A stretch of DNA of 64,000 bases from Auanema rhodensis (Eukaryota; Nematoda; Chromadorea; Rhabditida; Rhabditidae), in assembly GCA_964057225.1 (NCBI GenBank), contig OZ059900.1, forward strand, positions 24,381,638 through 24,445,637, given 5' to 3'. Shown here piece by piece: positions 34,700-48,721 of this stretch; positions within the stretch are counted from its first letter, which is position 1; each line of letters begins with the position of its first letter. The notes under the pieces were generated by a model. The model searched no databases and was not told where the DNA came from. It saw nothing but the letters and a program-made list of their open reading frames with translations. A program made the translations under genes and the position numbers.

Positions 34700-37600
34700 C
34701 TTAATTTTCTAACCCCTGTTTTTTTGTCGTGAAAGTGGAACTAGACGTTGTACAAACAATTTTGAGCTAGGTTTCATTGACATTGCATGACTTTGAACAC
34801 ATGAAATCGTAAGTCAAAACCTTGTTTACAGCGAAATTTCCAAAAACTGGTTTTCCAGCATAATAAAATATTTCTCATGAGAAATACTGTGTTTTTGTAT
34901 TTTTCTAGTGTTCAGCATGTAAAATGCTTCATTTTAGTATGTAACACGCTGAAATTCGTTGCATTTGACGACTCATATGAACAAAAATCGATTTAATCAA
35001 TATTAGCCATAAGGGGCGTGCCCTCAGAATATGCTAATTTCCTTAATTTTCTAACCCCGGTTTTTTTGTCGTGAAAGTGGAACTAGACGTTGTAGGAACA
35101 ATTTTGAGCTAGGTTTCATTGACATTGCATGAGTTTGAACACATGAAATCGTAAGTCAAAACCTTGTTTACAGCGAAATTTCCAAAAACTGGTTTTCCAG
35201 CATAATAAAATATTTCTCATGGGAAATACTGTGTTTTTGTATTTTTCTAGTGTTCAGCATGTAAAATGCTTCATTTTAGTATGTAACACGCTGAAATTCG
35301 TTGCATTTGACTACTCATATGAACAAAAATCGATTTAATCAATATTAGCCATAAGGGGCGTGCCCTCAGAATATGCTAATTTCCTTAATTTTCTAACCCC
35401 TGTTTTTTTGTCGTGAAAGTGGAACTAGACGTTGTAGGAACAATTTTGAGCTAGGTTTCATTGACATTGCATGAGTTTGAACACATGAAATCGTAAGTCA
35501 AAACCTTGTTTACAGCGAAATTTCCAAAAACTGGTTTTCCAGCATAATAAAATATTTCTCATGGGAAATACTGTGTTTTTGTATTTTTCTAGTGTTCAGC
35601 ATGTGAAATGCTTCATTTTAGTATGTAACACGCTGAAATTCGTTGCATTTGACTACTCATATGAACAAAAATCGATTTAATCAATATTAGCCATAAGGGG
35701 CGTGCCCTCAGAATATGCTAATTTCCTTAATTTTCTAACCCCTGTTTTTTTGTCGTGAAAGTGGAACTAGACGTTGTAGGAACAATTTTGAGCTAGGTTT
35801 CATTGACATTGCATGAGTTTGAACACATGAAATCGTAAGTCAAAACCTTGTTTACAGCGAAATTTCCAAAAACTGGTTTTCCAGCATAATAAAATATTTC
35901 TCATGGGAAATACTGTGTTTTTGTATTTTTCTAGTGCTCAGCATGTGAAATGCTTCATTTTAGTATGTAACACGCTGAAATTCGTTGCATTTGACGACTC
36001 ATATGAACAAAAATCGATTTAATCAATATTAGCCATAAGGGGCGTGCCCTCAGAATATGCTAATTTCCTTAATTTTCTAACCCCGGTTTTTTTGTCGTGA
36101 AAGTGGAATTAGACGTTGTAGGAACAATTTTGAGCTAGGTTTCATTGACATTGCATGAGTTTGAACACATGAAATCGTAAGTCAAAACCTTGTTTACAGC
36201 GAAATTTCCAAAAACTGGTTTTCCAGCATAATAAAATATTTCTCATGGGAAATACTGTGTTTTTGTATTTTTCTAGTGTTCAGCATGTAAAATGTTTCAT
36301 TTTAGTATGTAACACGCTGAAATTCGTTGCATTTGACGACTCATATGAACAAAAATCGATTTAATCAATATTAGCCATAAGGGGCGTGCCCTCAGAATAT
36401 GCTAATTTCCTTAATTTTCTAACCCCTGTTTTTTTGTCGTGAAAGTGGAACTAGACGTTGTAGGAACAATTTTGAGCTAGGTTTCATTGACATTGCATGA
36501 GTTTGAACACATGAAATCGTAAGTCAAAACCTTGTTTACAGCGAAATTTCCAAAAACTGGTTTTCCAGCATAATAAAATATTTCTCATGGGAAATACTGT
36601 GTTTTTGTATTTTTCTAGTGTTCAGCATGTAAAATGCTTCATTTTAGTATGTAACACGCTGAAATTCGTTGCATTTGACGACTCATATGAACAAAAATCG
36701 ATTTAATCAATATTAGCCATAAGGGGCGTGCCCTCAGAATATGCTAATTTCCTTAATTTTCTAACCCCTGTTTTTTTGTCGTGAAAGTGGAATTAGACGT
36801 TGTAGGAACAATTTTGAGCTAGGTTTCATTGACATTGCATGAGTTTGAACACATGAAATCGTAAGTCAAAACCTTGTTTACAGCGAAATTTCCAAAAACT
36901 GGTTTTCCAGCATAATAAAATATTTCTCATGGGAAATACTGTGTTTTTGTATTTTTCTAGTGTTCAGCATGTGAAATGCTTCATTTTAGTATGTAACACG
37001 CTGAAATTCGTTGCATTTGACGACTCATATGAACAAAAATCGATTTAATCAATATTAGCCATAAGGGGCGTGCCCTCAGAATATGCTAATTTCCTTAATT
37101 TTCTAACCCCGGTTTTTTTGTCGTGAAAGTGGAATTAGACGTTGTAGGAACAATTTTGAGCTAGGTTTCATTGACATTGCATGAGTTTGAACACATGAAA
37201 TCGTAAGTCAAAACCTTGTTTACAGCGAAATTTCCAAAAACTGGTTTTCCAGCATAATAAAATATTTCTCATGGGAAATACTGTGTTTTTGTATTTTTCT
37301 AGTGTTCAGCATGTAAAATGTTTCATTTTAGTATGTAACACGCTGAAATTCGTTGCATTTGACGACTCATATGAACAAAAATCGATTTAATCAATATTAG
37401 CCATAAGGGGCGTGCCCTCAGAATATGCTAATTTCCTTAATTTTCTAACCCCTGTTTTTTTGTCGTGAAAGTGGAACTAGACGTTGTAGGAACAATTTTG
37501 AGCTAGGTTTCATTGACATTGCATGAGTTTGAACACATGAAATCGTAAGTCAAAACCTTGTTTACAGCGAAATTTCCAAAAACTGGTTTTCCAGCATAAT

Positions 37601-38803
37601 AAAATATTTCTCATGGGAAATACTGTGTTTTTGTATTTTTCTAGTGTTCAGCATGTAAAATGCTTCATTTTAGTATGTAACACGCTGAAATTCGTTGCAT
37701 TTGACGACTCATATGAACAAAAATCGATTTAATCAATATTAGCCATAAGGGGCGTGCCCTCAGAATATGCTAATTTCCTTAATTTTCTAACCCCTGTTTT
37801 TTTGTCGTGAAAGTGGAATTAGACGTTGTAGGAACAATTTTGAGCTAGGTTTCATTGACATTGCATGAGTTTGAACGCATGAAATCGTAAGTCAAAACCT
37901 TGTTTACAGCGAAATTTCCAAAAACTGGTTTTCCAGCATAATAAAATATTTCTCATGGGAAATACTGTGTTTTTGTATTTTTATAGTGTTCAGCATGTAA
38001 AATGCTTCATTTTAGTATGTAACACGCTGAAATTCGTTGCATTTGACGACTCATATGAACAAAAATCGATTTAATCAATATTAGCCATAAGGGGCGTGCC
38101 CTCAGAATATGCTAATTTCCTTAATTTTCTAACCCCGGTTTTTTTGTCGTGAAAGTGGAATTAGACGTTGTAGGAACAATTTTGAGCTAGGTTTCATTGA
38201 CATTGCATGAGTTTGAACACATGAAATCGTAAGTCAAAACCTTGTTTACAGCGAAATTTCCAAAAACTGGTTTTCCAGCATAATAAAATATTTCTCATGG
38301 GAAATACTGTGTTTTTGTATTTTTCTAGTGTTCAGCATGTAAAATGCTTCATTTTAGTATGTAACACGCTGAAATTCGTTGCATTTGACTACTCATATGA
38401 ACAAAAATCGATTTAATCAATATTAGCCATAAGGGGCGTGCCCTCAGAATATGCTAATTTCCTTAATTTTCTAACCCCTGTTTTTTTGTCGTGAAAGTGG
38501 AACTAGACGTTGTAGGAACAATTTTGAGCTAGGTTTCATTGACATTGCATGAGTTTGAACACATGAAATCGTAAGTCAAAACCTTGTTTACAGCGAAATT
38601 TCCAAAAACTGGTTTTCCAGCATAATAAAATATTTCTCATGGGAAATACTGTGTTTTTGTATTTTTCTAGTGTTCAGCATGTAAAATGCTTCATTTTAGT
38701 ATGTAACACGCTGAAATTCGTTGCATTTGACTACTCATATGAACAAAAATCGATTTAATCAATATTAGCCATAAGGGGCGTGCCCTCAGAATATGCTAAT
38801 TTC
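34700..38803 (+). repeat. Right-side 10-monomer HOR, copy 2, expanded to 12 monomers
   Basis: 34700-36751 repeats the first six types of copy 1; the only change I saw is GTGCTCAGC in the 35726 monomer. Three monomers (36752-37777) are then inserted, and types seven to nine follow at 37778, 38120 and 38462. The tenth type (34358-like) is absent. The length is 4,104 bp. Confidence 0.83.
36752..37777 (+). repeat. Three-monomer insertion headed by a hybrid monomer
   Basis: 36752-37093 begins like the seventh HOR type (C42T without T18G) but lacks GAACGCATG and C206A and ends with GTGAAATGC like the fourth type. The switch lies between about m43 and m100. The next two monomers (37094 and 37436) repeat types five and six. 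This is the structure expected from unequal exchange between a type-7 and a type-4 monomer three positions apart. Confidence 0.75.
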
Positions 38804-40855
38804 CTTAATTTTCTAACCCCTGTTTTTTTGTCGTGAAAGTGGAACTAGACGTTGTACAAACAATTTTGAGCTAGGTTTCATTGACATTGCATGACTTTGA
38901 ACACATGAAATCGTAAGTCAAAACCTTGTTTACAGCGAAATTTCCAAAAACTGGTTTTCCAGCATAATAAAATATTTCTCATGAGAAATACTGTGTTTTT
39001 GTTTTTTTCTAGTGTTCAGCATGTAAAATGCTTCATTTTAGTATGTAACACGCTGAAATTCGTTGCATTTGACGACTCATATGAACAAAAATCGATTTAA
39101 TCAATATTAGCCATAAGGGGCGTGCCCTCAGAATATGCTAATTTCCTTAATTTTCTAACCCCGGTTTTTTTGTCGTGAAAGTGGAACTAGACGTTGTAGG
39201 AACAATTTTGAGCTAGGTTTCATTGACATTGCATGAGTTTGAACACATGAAATCGTAAGTCAAAACCTTGTTTACAGCGAAATTTCCAAAAACTGGTTTT
39301 CCAGCATAATAAAATATTTCTCATGGGAAATACTGTGTTTTTGTATTTTTCTAGTGTTCAGCATGTAAAATGCTTCATTTTAGTATGTAACACGATGAAA
39401 TTCGTTGCATTTGACTACTCATATGAACAAAAATCGATTTAATCAATATTAGCCATAAGGGGCGTGCCCTCAGAATATGCTAATTTCCTTAATTTTCTAA
39501 CCCCTGTTTTTTTGTCGTGAAAGTGGAACTAGACGTTGTAGGAACAATTTTGAGCTAGGTTTCATTGACATTGCATGAGTTTGAACACATGAAATCGTAA
39601 GTCAAAACCTTGTTTACAGCGAAATTTCCAAAAACTGGTTTTCCAGCATAATAAAATATTTCTCAAGGGAAATACTGTGTTTTTGTATTTTTCTAGTGTT
39701 CAGCATGTGAAATGCTTCATTTTAGTATGTAACACGCTGAAATTCGTTGCATTTGACTACTCATATGAACAAAAATCGATTTAATCAATATTAGCCATAA
39801 GGGGCGTGCCCTCAGAATATGCTAATTTCCTTAATTTTCTAACCCCTGTTTTTTTGTCGTGAAAGTGGAACTAGACGTTGTAGGAACAATTTTGAGCTAG
39901 GTTTCATTGACATTGCATGAGTTTGAACACATGAAATCGTAAGTCAAAACCTTGTTTACAGCGAAATTTCCAAAAACTGGTTTTCCAGCATAATAAAATA
40001 TTTCTCATGGGAAATACTGTGTTTTTGTATTTTTCTAGTGTTCAGCATGTGAAATGCTTCATTTTAGTATGTAACACGCTGAAATTCGTTGCATTTGACG
40101 ACTCATATGAACAAAAATCGATTTAATCAATATTAGCCATAAGGGGCGTGCCCTCAGAATATGCTAATTTCCTTAATTTTCTAACCCCGGTTTTTTTGTC
40201 GTGAAAGTGGAATTAGACGTTGTAGGAACAATTTTGAGCTAGGTTTCATTGACATTGCATGAGTTTGAACACATGAAATCGTAAGTCAAAACCTTGTTTA
40301 CAGCGAAATTTCCAAAAACTGGTTTTCCAGCATAATAAAATATTTCTCATGGGAAATACTGTGTTTTTGCATTTTTCTAGTGTTCAGCATGTAAAATGTT
40401 TCATTTAAGTATGTAACACGCTGAAATTCGTTGCATTTGACGACTCATATGAACAAAAATCGATTTAATCAATATTAGCCATAAGGGGCGTGCCCTCAGA
40501 ATATGCTAATTTCCTTAATTTTCTAACCCCTGTTTTTTTGTCGTGAAAGTGGAACTAGACGTTGTAGGAACAATTTTGAGCTAGGTTTCATTGACATTGC
40601 ATGAGTTTGAACACATGAAATCGTAAGTCAAAACCTTGTTTACAGCGAAATTTCCAAAAACTGGTTTTCCAGCATAATAAAATATTTCTCATGGGAAATA
40701 CTGTGTTTTTGTATTTTTCTAGTGTTCAGCATGTAAAATGCTTCATTTTAGTATGTAACACGCTGAAATTCGTTGCATTTGACGACTCATATGAACAAAA
40801 ATCGATTTAATCAATATTAGCCATAAGGGGCGTGCCCTCAGAATATGCTAATTTC
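38804..40855 (+). repeat. Right-side HOR, copy 3, incomplete (6 monomers)
   Basis: Types one to six recur: 38804 (GACTTTG, CATGAGAAA; private GTTTTTTTC), 39146 (T18G with C42; here also CACGATG), 39488 and 39830 (both GTGAAATGC; 39488 with CTCAAGGG), 40172 (AAAATGTTTC with CATTTAAG and TTTGCATTT) and 40514. The order then breaks. This copy carries more private changes than the first two. Confidence 0.78.
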
Positions 40856-43800
40856 CTTAATTTTCTAACCCCGGTTTTTTTGTCGTGAAAGTGGAATTAG
40901 ACGTTGTAGGAACAATTTTGAGCTAGGTTTCATTGACATTGCATGAGTTTGAACACATGAAATCGTAAGTCAAAACCTTGTTTACAGCGAAATTTCCAAA
41001 AACTGGTTTTCCAGCATAATAAAATATTTCTCATGGGAAATACTGTGTTTTTGTATTTTTCTAGTGTTCAGCATGTAAAATGCTTCATTTTAGTATGTAA
41101 CACGCTGAAATTCGTTGCATTTGACGACTCATATGAACAAAAATCGATTTAATCAATATTAGCCATAAGGGGCGTGCCCTCAGAATATGCTAATTTCCTT
41201 AATTTTCTAACCCCGGTTTTTTTGTCGTGAAAGTGGAATTAGACGTTGTAGGAACAATTTTGAGCTAGGTTTCATTGACATTGCATGAGTTTGAACACAT
41301 GAAATCGTAAGTCAAAACCTTGTTTACAGCGAAATTTCCAAAAACTGGTTTTCCAGCATAATAAAATATTTCTCATGGGAAATACTGTGTTTTTGTATTT
41401 TTCTAGTGTTCAGCATGTAAAATGCTTCATTTTAGTATGTAACACGCTGAAATTCGTTGCATTTGACGACTCATATGAACAAAAATCGATTTAATCAATA
41501 TTAGCCATAAGGGGCGTGCCCTCAGAATATGCTAATTTCCTTAATTTTCTAACCCCTGTTTTTTTGTCGTGAAAGTGGAACTAGACGTTGTAGGAACAAT
41601 TTTGAGCTAGGTTTCATTGACATTGCATGAGTTTGAACACATGAAATCGTAAGTCAAAACCTTGTTTACAGCGAAATTTCCAAAAACTGGTTTTCCAGCA
41701 TAATAAAATATTTCTCATGAGAAATACTGTGTTTTTGTATTTTTCTAGTGTTCAGCATGTAAAATGCTTCATTTTAGTATGTAACACGATGAAATTCGTT
41801 GCATTTGACGACTCATATGAACAAAAATCGATTTAATCAATATTAGCCATAAGGGGCGTGCCCTCAGAATATGCTAATTTCATTAATTTTCTAACCCCTG
41901 TTTTTTTGTCGTGAAAGTGGAACTAGACGTTGTAGGAACAATTTTGAGCTAGGTTTCATTGACATTGCATGAGTTTGAACACATGAAATCGTAAGTCAAA
42001 ACCTTGTTTACAGCGAAATTTCCAAAAACTGGTTTTCCAGCATAATAAAATATTTCTCATGGGAAATACTGTGTTTTTGTATTTTTCTAGTGTTCAGCAT
42101 GTAAAATGCTTCATTTTAGTATGTAACACGCTGAAATTCGTTGCATTTGACGACTCATATGAACAAAAATCGATTTAATCAATATTAGCCATAAGGGGCG
42201 TGCCCTCAGAATATGCTAATTTCCTTAATTTTCTAACCCCTGTTTTTTTGTCGTGAAAGTGGAACTAGACGTTGTAGGAACAATTTTGAGCTAGGTTTCA
42301 TTGACATTGCATGAGTTTGAACACATGAAATCGTAAGTCAAAACCTTGTTTACAGCGAAATTTCCAAAAACTGGTTTTCCAGCATAATAAAATATTTCTC
42401 ATGGGAAATACTGTGTTTTTGTATTTTTCTAGTGTTCAGCATGTGAAATGCTTCATTTTAGTATGTAACACGCTGAAATTCGTTGCATTTGACGACTCAT
42501 ATGAACAAAAATCGATTTAATCAATATTAGCCATAAGGGGCGTGCCCTCAGAATATGCTAATTTCCTTAATTTTCTAACCCCGGTTTTTTTGTCGTGAAA
42601 GTGGAATTAGACGTTGTAGGAACAATTTTGAGCTAGGTTTCATTGACATTGCATGAGTTTGAACACATGAAATCGTAAGTCAAAACCTTGTTTACAGCGA
42701 AATTTCCAAAAACTGGTTTTCCAGCATAATAAAATATTTCTCATGGGAAATACTGTGTTTTTGTATTTTTCTAGTGTTCAGCATGTAAAATGCTTCATTT
42801 TAGTATGTAACACGCTGAAATTCGTTGCATTTGACTACTCATATGAACAAAAATCGATTTAATCAATATTAGCCATAAGGGGCGTGCCCTCAGAATATGC
42901 TAATTTCCTTAATTTTCTAACCCCTGTTTTTTTGTCGTGAAAGTGGAACTAGACGTTGTACAAACAATTTTGAGCTAGGTTTCATTGACATTGCATGAGT
43001 TTGAACACATGAAATCGTAAGTCAAAACCTTGTTTACAGCGAAATTTCCAAAAACTGGTTTTCCAGCATAATAAAATATTTCTCATGAGAAATACTGTGT
43101 TTTTGTATTTTTCTAGTGTTCAGCATGTAAAATGCTTCATTTTAGTATGTAACACGCTGAAATTCGTTGCATTTGACTACTCATATGAACAAAAATCGAT
43201 TTAATCAATATTAGCCATAAGGGGCGTGCCCTCAGAATATGCTAATTTCCTTAATTTTCTAACCCCTGTTTTTTTGTCGTGAAAGTGGAACTAGACGTTG
43301 TACAAACAATTTTGAGCTAGGTTTCATTGACATTGCATGAGTTTGAACACATGAAATCGTAAGTCAAAACCTTGTTTACAGCGAAATTTCCAAAAACTGG
43401 TTTTCCAGCATAATAAAATATTTCTCATGAGAAATACTGTGTTTTTGTATTTTTCTAGTGTTCAGCATGTAAAATGCTTCATTTTAGTATGTAACACGAT
43501 GAAATTCGTTGCATTTGACGACTCATATGAACAAAAATCGATTTAATCAATATTAGCCATAAGGGGCGTGCCCTCAGAATATGCTAATTTCCTTAATTTT
43601 CTAACCCCTGTTTTTTTGTCGTGAAAGTGGAACTAGACGTTGTAGGAACAATTTTGAGCTAGGTTTCATTGACATTGCATGAGTTTGAACACATGAAATC
43701 GTAAGTCAAAACCTTGTTTACAGCGAAATTTCCAAAAACTGGTTTTCCAGCATAATAAAATATTTCTCATGGGAAATACTGTGTTTTTGTATTTTTCTAG

Positions 43801-46800
43801 TGTTCAGCATGTGAAATGCTTCATTTTAGTATGTAACACGCTGAAATTCGTTGCATTTGACGACTCATATGAACAAAAATCGATTTAATCAATATTAGCC
43901 ATAAGGGGCGTGCCCTCAGAATATGCTAATTTCCTTAATTTTCTAACCCCTGTTTTTTTGTCGTGAAAGTGGAACTAGACGTTGTAGGAACAATTTTGAG
44001 CTAGGTTTCATTGACATTGCATGAGTTTGAACACATGAAATCGTAAGTCAAAACCTTGTTTACAGCGAAATTTCCAAAAACTGGTTTTCCAGCATAATAA
44101 AATATTTCTCATGGGAAATACTGTGTTTTTGTATTTTTCTAGTGTTCAGCATGTAAAATGCTTCATTTTAGTATGTAACACGCTGAAATTCGTTGCATTT
44201 GACGACTCATATGAACAAAAATCGATTTAATCAATATTAGCCATAAGGGGCGTGCCCTCAGAATATGCTAATTTCCTTAATTTTCTAACCCCTGTTTTTT
44301 TGTCGTGAAAGTGGAACTAGACGTTGTAGGAACAATTTTGAGCTAGGTTTCATTGACATTGCATGAGTTTGAACACATGAAATCGTAAGTCAAAACCTTG
44401 TTTACAGCGAAATTTCCAAAAACTGGTTTTCCAGCATAATAAAATATTTCTCATGGGAAATACTGTGTTTTTGTATTTTTCTAGTGTTCAGCATGTGAAA
44501 TGCTTCATTTTAGTATGTAACACGCTGAAATTCGTTGCATTTGACGACTCATATGAACAAAAATCGATTTAATCAATATTAGCCATAAGGGGCGTGCCCT
44601 CAGAATATGCTAATTTCCTTAATTTTCTAACCCCGGTTTTTTTGTCGTGAAAGTGGAATTAGACGTTGTAGGAACAATTTTGAGCTAGGTTTCATTGACA
44701 TTGCATGAGTTTGAACACATGAAATCGTAAGTCAAAACCTTGTTTACAGCGAAATTTCCAAAAACTGGTTTTCCAGCATAATAAAATATTTCTCATGGGA
44801 AATACTGTGTTTTTGTATTTTTCTAGTGTTCAGCATGTAAAATGCTTCATTTTAGTATGTAACACGCTGAAATTCGTTGCATTTGACTACTCATATGAAC
44901 AAAAATCGATTTAATCAATATTAGCCATAAGGGGCGTGCCCTCAGAATATGCTAATTTCCTTAATTTTCTAACCCCTGTTTTTTTGTCGTGAAAGTGGAA
45001 CTAGACGTTGTACAAACAATTTTGAGCTAGGTTTCATTGACATTGCATGAGTTTGAACACATGAAATCGTAAGTCAAAACCTTGTTTACAGCGAAATTTC
45101 CAAAAACTGGTTTTCCAGCATAATAAAATATTTCTCATGAGAAATACTGTGTTTTTGTATTTTTCTAGTGTTCAGCATGTAAAATGCTTCATTTTAGTAT
45201 GTAACACGCTGAAATTCGTTGCATTTGACTACTCATATGAACAAAAATCGATTTAATCAATATTAGCCATAAGGGGCGTGCCCTCAGAATATGCTAATTT
45301 CCTTAATTTTCTAACCCCTGTTTTTTTGTCGTGAAAGTGGAACTAGACGTTGTACAAACAATTTTGAGCTAGGTTTCATTGACATTGCATGAGTTTGAAC
45401 ACATGAAATCGTAAGTCAAAACCTTGTTTACAGCGAAATTTCCAAAAACTGGTTTTCCAGCATAATAAAATATTTCTCATGAGAAATACTGTGTTTTTGT
45501 ATTTTTCTAGTGTTCAGCATGTAAAATGCTTCATTTTAGTATGTAACACGATGAAATTCGTTGCATTTGACGACTCATATGAACAAAAATCGATTTAATC
45601 AATATTAGCCATAAGGGGCGTGCCCTCAGAATATGCTAATTTCCTTAATTTTCTAACCCCTGTTTTTTTGTCGTGAAAGTGGAACTAGACGTTGTAGGAA
45701 CAATTTTGAGCTAGGTTTCATTGACATTGCATGAGTTTGAACACATGAAATCGTAAGTCAAAACCTTGTTTACAGCGAAATTTCCAAAAACTGGTTTTCC
45801 AGCATAATAAAATATTTCTCATGGGAAATACTGTGTTTTTGTATTTTTCTAGTGTTCAGCATGTGAAATGCTTCATTTTAGTATGTAACACGCTGAAATT
45901 CGTTGCATTTGACGACTCATATGAACAAAAATCGATTTAATCAATATTAGCCATAAGGGGCGTGCCCTCAGAATATGCTAATTTCCTTAATTTTCTAACC
46001 CCGGTTTTTTTGTCGTGAAAGTGGAATTAGACGTTGTAGGAACAATTTTGAGCTAGGTTTCATTGACATTGCATGAGTTTGAACACATGAAATCGTAAGT
46101 CAAAACCTTGTTTACAGCGAAATTTCCAAAAACTGGTTTTCCAGCATAATAAAATATTTCTCATGGGAAATACTGTGTTTTTGTATTTTTCTAGTGTTCA
46201 GCATGTAAAATGTTTCATTTAAGTATGTAACACGCTGAAATTCGTTGCATTTGACGACTCATATGAACAAAAATCGATTTAATCAATATTAGCCATAAGG
46301 GGCGTGCCCTCAGAATATGCTAATTTCCTTAATTTTCTAACCCCTGTTTTTTTGTCGTGAAAGTGGAACTAGACGTTGTAGGAACAATTTTGAGCTAGGT
46401 TTCATTGACATTGCATGAGTTTGAACACATGAAATCGTAAGTCAAAACCTTGTTTACAGCGAAATTTCCAAAAACTGGTTTTCCAGCATAATAAAATATT
46501 TCTCATGGGAAATACTGTGTTTTTGTATTTTTCTAGTGTTCAGCATGTAAAATGCTTCATTTTAGTATGTAACACGCTGAAATTCGTTGCATTTGACGAC
46601 TCATATGAACAAAAATCGATTTAATCAATATTAGCCATAAGGGGCGTGCCCTCAGAATATGCTAATTTCCTTAATTTTCTAACCCCTGTTTTTTTGTCGT
46701 GAAAGTGGAATTAGACGTTGTAGGAACAATTTTGAGCTAGGTTTCATTGACATTGCATGAGTTTGAACGCATGAAATCGTAAGTCAAAACCTTGTTTACA

Positions 46801-47353
46801 GCGAAATTTCCAAAAACTGGTTTTCCAGCATAATAAAATATTTCTCATGGGAAATACTGTGTTTTTGTATTTTTATAGTGTTCAGCATGTAAAATGCTTC
46901 ATTTTAGTATGTAACACGCTGAAATTCGTTGCATTTGACGACTCATATGAACAAAAATCGATTTAATCAATATTAGCCATAAGGGGCGTGCCCTCAGAAT
47001 ATGCTAATTTCCTTAATTTTCTAACCCCGGTTTTTTTGTCGTGAAAGTGGAATTAGACGTTGTAGGAACAATTTTGAGCTAGGTTTCATTGACATTGCAT
47101 GAGTTTGAACACATGAAATCGTAAGTCAAAACCTTGTTTACAGCGAAATTTCCAAAAACTGGTTTTCCAGCATAATAAAATATTTCTCATGGGAAATACT
47201 GTGTTTTTGTATTTTTCTAGTGTTCAGCATGTAAAATGCTTCATTTTAGTATGTAACACGCTGAAATTCGTTGCATTTGACTACTCATATGAACAAAAAT
47301 CGATTTAATCAATATTAGCCATAAGGGGCGTGCCCTCAGAATATGCTAATTTC

Positions 47354-48721
47354 CTTAATTTTCTAACCCCTGTTTTTTTGTCGTGAAAGTGGAACTAGAC
47401 GTTGTAGGAACAATTTTGAGCTAGGTTTCATTGACATTGCATGAGTTTGAACACATGAAATCGTAAGTCAAAACCTTGTTTACAGCGAAATTTCCAAAAA
47501 CTGGTTTTCCAGCATAATAAAATATTTCTCATGAGAAATACTGTGTTTTTGTATTTTTCTAGTGTTCAGCATGTAAAATGCTTCATTTTAGTATGTAACA
47601 CGATGAAATTCGTTGCATTTGACGACTCATATGAACAAAAATCGATTTAATCAATATTAGCCATAAGGGGCGTGCCCTCAGAATATGCTAATTTCATTAA
47701 TTTTCTAACCCCTGTTTTTTTGTCGTGAAAGTGGAACTAGACGTTGTAGGAACAATTTTGAGCTAGGTTTCATTGACATTGCATGAGTTTGAACACATGA
47801 AATCGTAAGTCAAAACCTTGTTTACAGCGAAATTTCCAAAAACTGGTTTTCCAGCATAATAAAATATTTCTCATGGGAAATACTGTGTTTTTGTATTTTT
47901 CTAGTGTTCAGCATGTAAAATGCTTCATTTTAGTATGTAACACGCTGAAATTCGTTGCATTTGACGACTCATATGAACAAAAATCGATTTAATCAATATT
48001 AGCCATAAGGGGCGTGCCCTCAGAATATGCTAATTTCCTTAATTTTCTAACCCCTGTTTTTTTGTCGTGAAAGTGGAACTAGACGTTGTAGGAACAATTT
48101 TGAGCTAGGTTTCATTGACATTGCATGAGTTTGAACACATGAAATCGTAAGTCAAAACCTTGTTTACAGCGAAATTTCCAAAAACTGGTTTTCCAGCATA
48201 ATAAAATATTTCTCATGAGAAATACTGTGTTTTTGTATTTTTCTAGTGTTCAGCATGTAAAATGCTTCATTTTAGTATGTAACACGATGAAATTCGTTGC
48301 ATTTGACTACTCATATGAACAAAAATCGATTTAATCAATATTAGCCATAAGGGGCGTGCCCTCAGAATATGCTAATTTCATTAATTTTCTAACCCCTGTT
48401 TTTTTGTCGTGAAAGTGGAACTAGACGTTGTAGGAACAATTTTGAGCTAGGTTTCATTGACATTGCATGAGTTTGAACACATGAAATCGTAAGTCAAAAC
48501 CTTGTTTACAGCGAAATTTCCAAAAACTGGTTTTCCAGCATAATAAAATATTTCTCATGGGAAATACTGTGTTTTTGTATTTTTCTAGTGTTCAGCATGT
48601 AAAATGCTTCATTTTAGTATGTAACACGCTGAAATTCGTTGCATTTGACGACTCATATGAACAAAAATCGATTTAATCAATATTAGCCATAAGGGGCGTG
48701 CCCTCAGAATATGCTAATTTC
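47354..48721 (+). repeat. Tandem dimer module, 684 bp x 2
   Basis: 47354/47696 and 48038/48380 are two copies of a dimer: a CATGAGAAA/CACGATG monomer followed by an ATTAAT-start monomer. The second copy differs by G271T in its first monomer. A related run occurs at 49406-50773, where 49406 has GTACAAAC and CAGCTTG. Confidence 0.75.
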
